From Topomyia yanbarensis (taxonomy: Eukaryota; Arthropoda; Insecta; Diptera; Culicidae): a DNA stretch of 64,000 nt. Shown here one piece after another: positions 60,581-64,000 of this stretch. Position numbers and translations under genes: made by a program. The stretch spans positions 372,938,166 through 373,002,165 of the forward strand of contig NC_080672.1 in assembly GCF_030247195.1 (NCBI RefSeq), in the 5' to 3' direction. Under the pieces are notes generated by a model. That model did no database searches and was not told the DNA's origin. It was given only the letters and a program-made list of their open reading frames with translations. The first letter of the stretch is position 1; every line of letters starts with the position of its first letter.

Positions 60581-60805
60581 ATGTGGCTCAATGGTTTGTG
60601 CTGCGGTGGTCTCTGCGGAGTCGGAGACGTGCTGAAGAAGAATCCGTACTGTGAACCACCGGCATACGGCGGCGTGGAACAGGAGCAATTAAACGGAACC
60701 GGTCTGCCGGACGACAGTGGCCCGGAGCCGGCCGTGGCCAAGTTGGGCTCCGAAAGTTCGGTACAGCAGCGTGGACCGACTACCATCCGGTGCTCCCATG
60801 TCGTT

Positions 60806-61084
60806 ATGGGTTGCACTCCTAGCATTCTGTCCAGCAACAGTGGTAGTGGGGGTGCGGGCGGTGGGGACGGCGGTAGTAATCATCAGCAGCGCAAGGACAG
60901 CAGCGGACGTCTTTACGAAACCGCGAATGTACCCACTGCGGCTAACAGTGAGAGCAATGGGGCCAATAATAATAAACGAGGCACGCTAGCACTGAACCAG
61001 GCTCATACGCTTGGCTCGGGACTGGCGTTTGTGAGGAAGGATCCCGGTGGCAGCAGCGGTGGCGTTGGTGGAACAGGAGAGAAG
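60806..61084 (+). CDS. Pde8: PDE8-type cAMP phosphodiesterase, first coding exon (partial gene)
   Basis: This exon encodes 93 residues starting MGCTPSIL, followed by a low-complexity Gly/Ser/Asn-rich stretch. Known family: PDE8 enzymes hydrolyse cAMP with high affinity, and vertebrate and fly members start MGC-x-PS, a motif suited to N-myristoylation (Gly2) and palmitoylation (Cys3) that would place the enzyme at membranes. The PAS and HD-type catalytic domains are not in this window. The frame stays open through 61084, where AAG/GTACAT makes a phase-0 splice donor; reading on adds only four codons before a stop. The frame is also open upstream to an ATG at 60581 that sits directly after an in-frame TGA, so a 75-residue longer N-terminus starting MWLNGLCC is possible. 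I prefer 60806 because the MGC start is the conserved one. The transcription start is not visible. Confidence 0.72.
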
Positions 61085-61376
61085 GTACATAATTTGTGAT
61101 GGGCTTGTTGTTTTTAAACTTTGCGATCTTAGAGAGGACGGGAACGATTCCGGTTTGTTGCTGTTTGCAATCTCCCATGACATAATATTATAATTAAACG
61201 ATTCGTGCGCGAAATGAGTTTTTTTTTGCAAGGAGCGTAACTTGTTTGAAATTTATCTCATTAGGAGATAGAGAAGAAACCACAGATTGTTAAAAAGAAA
61301 AGTCAATTACTTCAAATAATATAATAAACCTAATTTGCAATATGGAATATTAATTGTGATTTTGCTCTCGTTCCAG
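61085..61376 (+). other. Intron 1 of the PDE8-type gene
   Basis: A 292-bp intron with GT at 61085 and AG at 61375-61376, phase 0. It is AT-rich, has a pyrimidine tract before the acceptor, and holds no recognisable repeat. Confidence 0.65.
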
Positions 61377-61467
61377 GAATGTAGGAAAAAGGATTCGATT
61401 GTGTCAATTTCTGGCTTAAGCCACGTTTCCGTGATCTCCAATGTGCTGCGCAGACCCACCATCACAA
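61377..61467 (+). CDS. Pde8: PDE8-type cAMP phosphodiesterase, second coding exon
   Basis: A 91-bp exon lies between a pyrimidine-rich acceptor (ttttgctctcgttccag, 61360-61376) and a strong GTAAGT donor at 61468. Read in phase 0, as exon 1 requires, it gives ECRKKDSIV, then a Ser/Val-rich segment, then VLRRPTIT, with one base left over (phase 1). From memory, fly Pde8 has a closely similar KKDSIV...VVRR segment shortly after its variable Gly/Ser-rich N-terminus, which is the main reason for naming the gene. The two exons joined stay open without a stop. The next exon is beyond the window end, so at least 2.5 kb of intron follows. The alternative is another protein that shares the MGC start and KKDSIV by chance, which I consider unlikely. 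Confidence 0.7.
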
Positions 61468-64000
61468 GTAAGTAGAAAACTTTTTGTACTCTATATGGTT
61501 ACAGCAAGGCAAAAGAGAAGCAACACAGTGGAGCTTTCTCCACGCGACGCTCGAAACAGCTTGAAACTATAAACATTTTCCCACGACGCATTTTATACGC
61601 CTACAGTTAGATACCACTTGCTACATGTCGAAGCGGTTGATTCTGCTTGTCAGTACGTACGTGCTACGTGCATATAGAGAAAGGGGTGCGATGGCTGGTG
61701 CTTAGCAACCGTATCACCGAGGAACTCGTTTGCACAAAATAGTGCCACAATAGGGTAAAGGTACTATTTTCTAATTTAATCATCCTGCAACTAGTAGCAC
61801 TCAGTATAGTGTCTTTACTTTTCTTATAAAATAAAAACCTGTCTATTTTAATGTTTAATTTGGTAATTTGGTTACTTAGCAAATGTTTTGTTTTTTCCAA
61901 ATACTAAAAAAAATTGTTTATGTGGAAAATTGCACTTTTGCCACGCAACTGAGGCACGAAATTACTTGCCACTAATTAATCGGTAAAATGGAACTGGTTT
62001 CACATATTTTTTTCTACACAGTTCTGTCCACAGAACAGCATTAGTCGTACCTAATACAAAGAACGGCGAATTTTCCGTTCGCATCGGAATGCCGTCGAAC
62101 ACGTTTTATTTTACCATTTTCAATGAAGGCACACATCTGTGCACTAATTAAAAGTGACACTCTCTCGATGGAGCTAATGAGGCGTAACCGAAATAACATT
62201 TACGCCAATTTCACGCCAGTCCGATTTGTACCCCCACACCCCAGCACAGCAACAACAAGGGGAGCTGCATATTGCATTAAACCGCCTAGAAAGGTAATGC
62301 AACTGTACAAATTGCCCCATTCACACATTCCTCAAAACTGTGTTCTACCCGCCTCCGCCAACTTCCACACACACGGGGGCCCTTCTAGTAACCTGTGTCG
62401 GTCTGTATTGGATGATGGGAAGGCCCCAATTTTGGCTTTCGCGTCATTTGCGGTTGTTTTGGATCGATGTTAATGACGGTAATTCATTTATCGTGTCATC
62501 TTCGGTTCCATTTTCATTGTACGTGCGGTAAAGCTAGTAAATGCCAAACTGTGTTTCTGGGCCAGCTGTTTACCTTTTACATGTGCTTATCGGTGCGGGA
62601 ATATTAATTGGCACACCGTCACAATTGTTCTCAAAAAAATGCTGATTTATTATTTTACCAGATTCTGTTCTTGATTGATTTACGAATTATTTTTTCGTTT
62701 TCAACACATCAACGATTTGCTTTTCATTTGAATAACTATTTGACCAAAGAGTTTCTCTTCCTTCGAGAATCCCAACGACCTCGCCTGGCCTTGAACTCGG
62801 AAACCTACTGGGGTGATAAGCAAAATAGATTATAGTAATAGCACAAAGTTGTAAAGTGCTAGCCAGTCTCCCCGTTAATCTCTTAATGGTGTAACTAACG
62901 GTTGGCCCACTACTCGGGTTCTGATTGCCCGGCGAAACCTTCTTATCAGTGCGGCCTAGGTGCCTTTACAAGAATTTCGGATTTTCGTATGCAAACAAAA
63001 AGGTTAACAAACAAATATAAATTTACCGTTTATTCTTCCACCACTCTCCACTCGTTTCTCGGATCCGCTGCTGCTGACGATGGCGGGAAGGCGGACAGTT
63101 TCTTCCGATCGACCGGGACTACAACGGCCGCGTTCTCCTTTCGTCGTTGGCTGCTCCGGCAGCGGTCCTTGTCTTTTAGCTAAGGAGATGAGCTTTGCTC
63201 TGTAGACACTATAATAATAGAGAAGATAAACGACTACAAAAAAGTAAATACTCACCTTTCATTTCAAACAAAATATAAAACAAGTTTATTCTGTGATTAT
63301 ATCACTAACGTATGAATACGTTTGTTTACGAATGGAACCAAGACAATTGGCTCCAGTGTTGTCAAATGTTTCACATGATATCGGTATAACTTAAAAAAGG
63401 TATTTATCAATATGCAGAATTTGTATGCAAACCAGCCATAACGTGCAAGTTATTAGCAGTAAAGTCGGACAGAATTCGGATTCAATTTTTGAACGGTTTG
63501 ATTTAGATTTAGGTGAGGGCACTTTTCAAAAGATACTCTTTTAACAGCTTATGATCAACATGCAATATAAGGATTCCTTATTTTATACAAAACAATCAGT
63601 ATTTATCGGTACGAAAAAATTGGTGCTCCTTCTGAGGGATTCCATGAGAAACCGGCAGATCACAAAATATGGCCATCGTCGATTTGAACGAAACCTTACA
63701 TTTGTGTTCGGTTTATGAATCTCCATGATTTTCTCTGGTAATTGCAGTATTCTAATACAAGCGCAATTTTTCAAAAGGGCGTAGACGTGCAATAATTTCA
63801 AATTTTTTTTGTTCGATTACACTCTTTTATACAGTAAAACTATCTGAGAACGAGTTACAAGGAATGAACACTTCTGCACGAAAAAAATATACACTGAAAA
63901 AAATGTCATTTTTCACAAAAACAAAAATTTATGATAAAAATTCAAATTACAAAAAACCCATTTTTTCTAATTTTTTATATTTTGTCAACAAAAACCTAAA
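61468..64000 (+). other. Start of a long intron of the PDE8-type gene
   Basis: Begins with a GTAAGT donor and has no matching acceptor plus PDE8-like exon before the window ends. It is AT-rich with short chance frames on both strands and no recognised coding sequence. The last 120 bases (from about 63880) carry an A-rich tract with ATACACTGAAAAAAATG that matches, in reverse orientation, a tract near 2140-2265, so the intron ends in an interspersed repeat. Confidence 0.45.

Noticed and set aside
60415..60837. Minus-strand open frame of 140 codons
   Set aside because: It overlaps the PDE8 first exon on the opposite strand and has no motif; it is the antisense of a GC-rich coding exon.
1..64000. 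CRISPR arrays, operons, phage or bacterial features
   Set aside because: No regularly spaced repeats with unique spacers, no dense coding and no bacterial signals; the sequence is clearly eukaryotic.

Overview
The window looks like nuclear DNA of a culicine mosquito (Aedes/Culex type). It is AT-rich, has almost no long open frames, and is packed with old, nested transposable elements of kinds typical of those genomes: Jockey-, R1- and other non-LTR retrotransposons, a BEL/Pao LTR element, tRNA-derived SINEs, a Tc1/mariner (DD-E) transposase, hAT-, piggyBac- and Harbinger-like non-autonomous elements and many TA-flanked MITEs. The organism assignment is an inference from repeat types and from one gene; no species-diagnostic gene is present.

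Only one convincing host gene is visible. At the right end on the + strand, two exons (60806-61084 and 61377-61467) encode the N-terminus of a PDE8-type cAMP phosphodiesterase: an MGCTPS acylation-type start followed, across a clean GT/AG intron, by a KKDSIV segment. Its PAS and catalytic exons must lie beyond the window. The rest of the right end (61468-64000) is the start of a long intron.

Layout. 1-2570: AT-rich DNA with no recognised gene. 2580-9540: MITEs, one SINE, a TIR element holding a nested high-copy repeat, and diverged satellite-like repeats. 9540-10790: minus-strand LINE reverse transcriptase remnant carrying a hairpin MITE. 11660-15860: Jockey-like scrap, an element end, a long palindrome, and apparently unique DNA. 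15870-20790: a patchwork of a TA-flanked element and an hAT element (itself containing a foldback element), scattered among repeated TCTGTCACGTTACA motifs. 21130-24660: a Jockey-like LINE split by a 2.8-kb TIR element that in turn holds two further MITEs, one of them interrupted again (four levels of nesting). 24800-29280: high-copy repeat and a second hAT element. 29500-37500: small MITEs, a 0.9-kb inverted-repeat element, transposase tail, SINE, hAT end. 38860-41170: LINE ORF1/RNase H remnants. 42860-44530: direct duplication around a transposase tail. 45166-46479: an insertion flanked by 23-bp direct repeats. 46513-51507: a Harbinger-like pair of ends enclosing BEL/Pao protease and RT remnants. 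51960-53960: high-copy repeat with a 37-bp minisatellite and a MITE whose empty site can be read from sister copies. 54070-59430: LINE RT, a mariner split by an hAT element, and an R1-like LINE. 59441-60010: one more high-copy repeat.

I found no operon-like, CRISPR, defence or other system that I would call a new biological machine. The most informative structures are the nested insertions, whose target-site duplications can be read directly, and a shared architecture among three TA-type elements whose terminal motif is repeated inside their ends. All TE coding remnants are broken by stops, frameshifts, deletions or lost catalytic residues.
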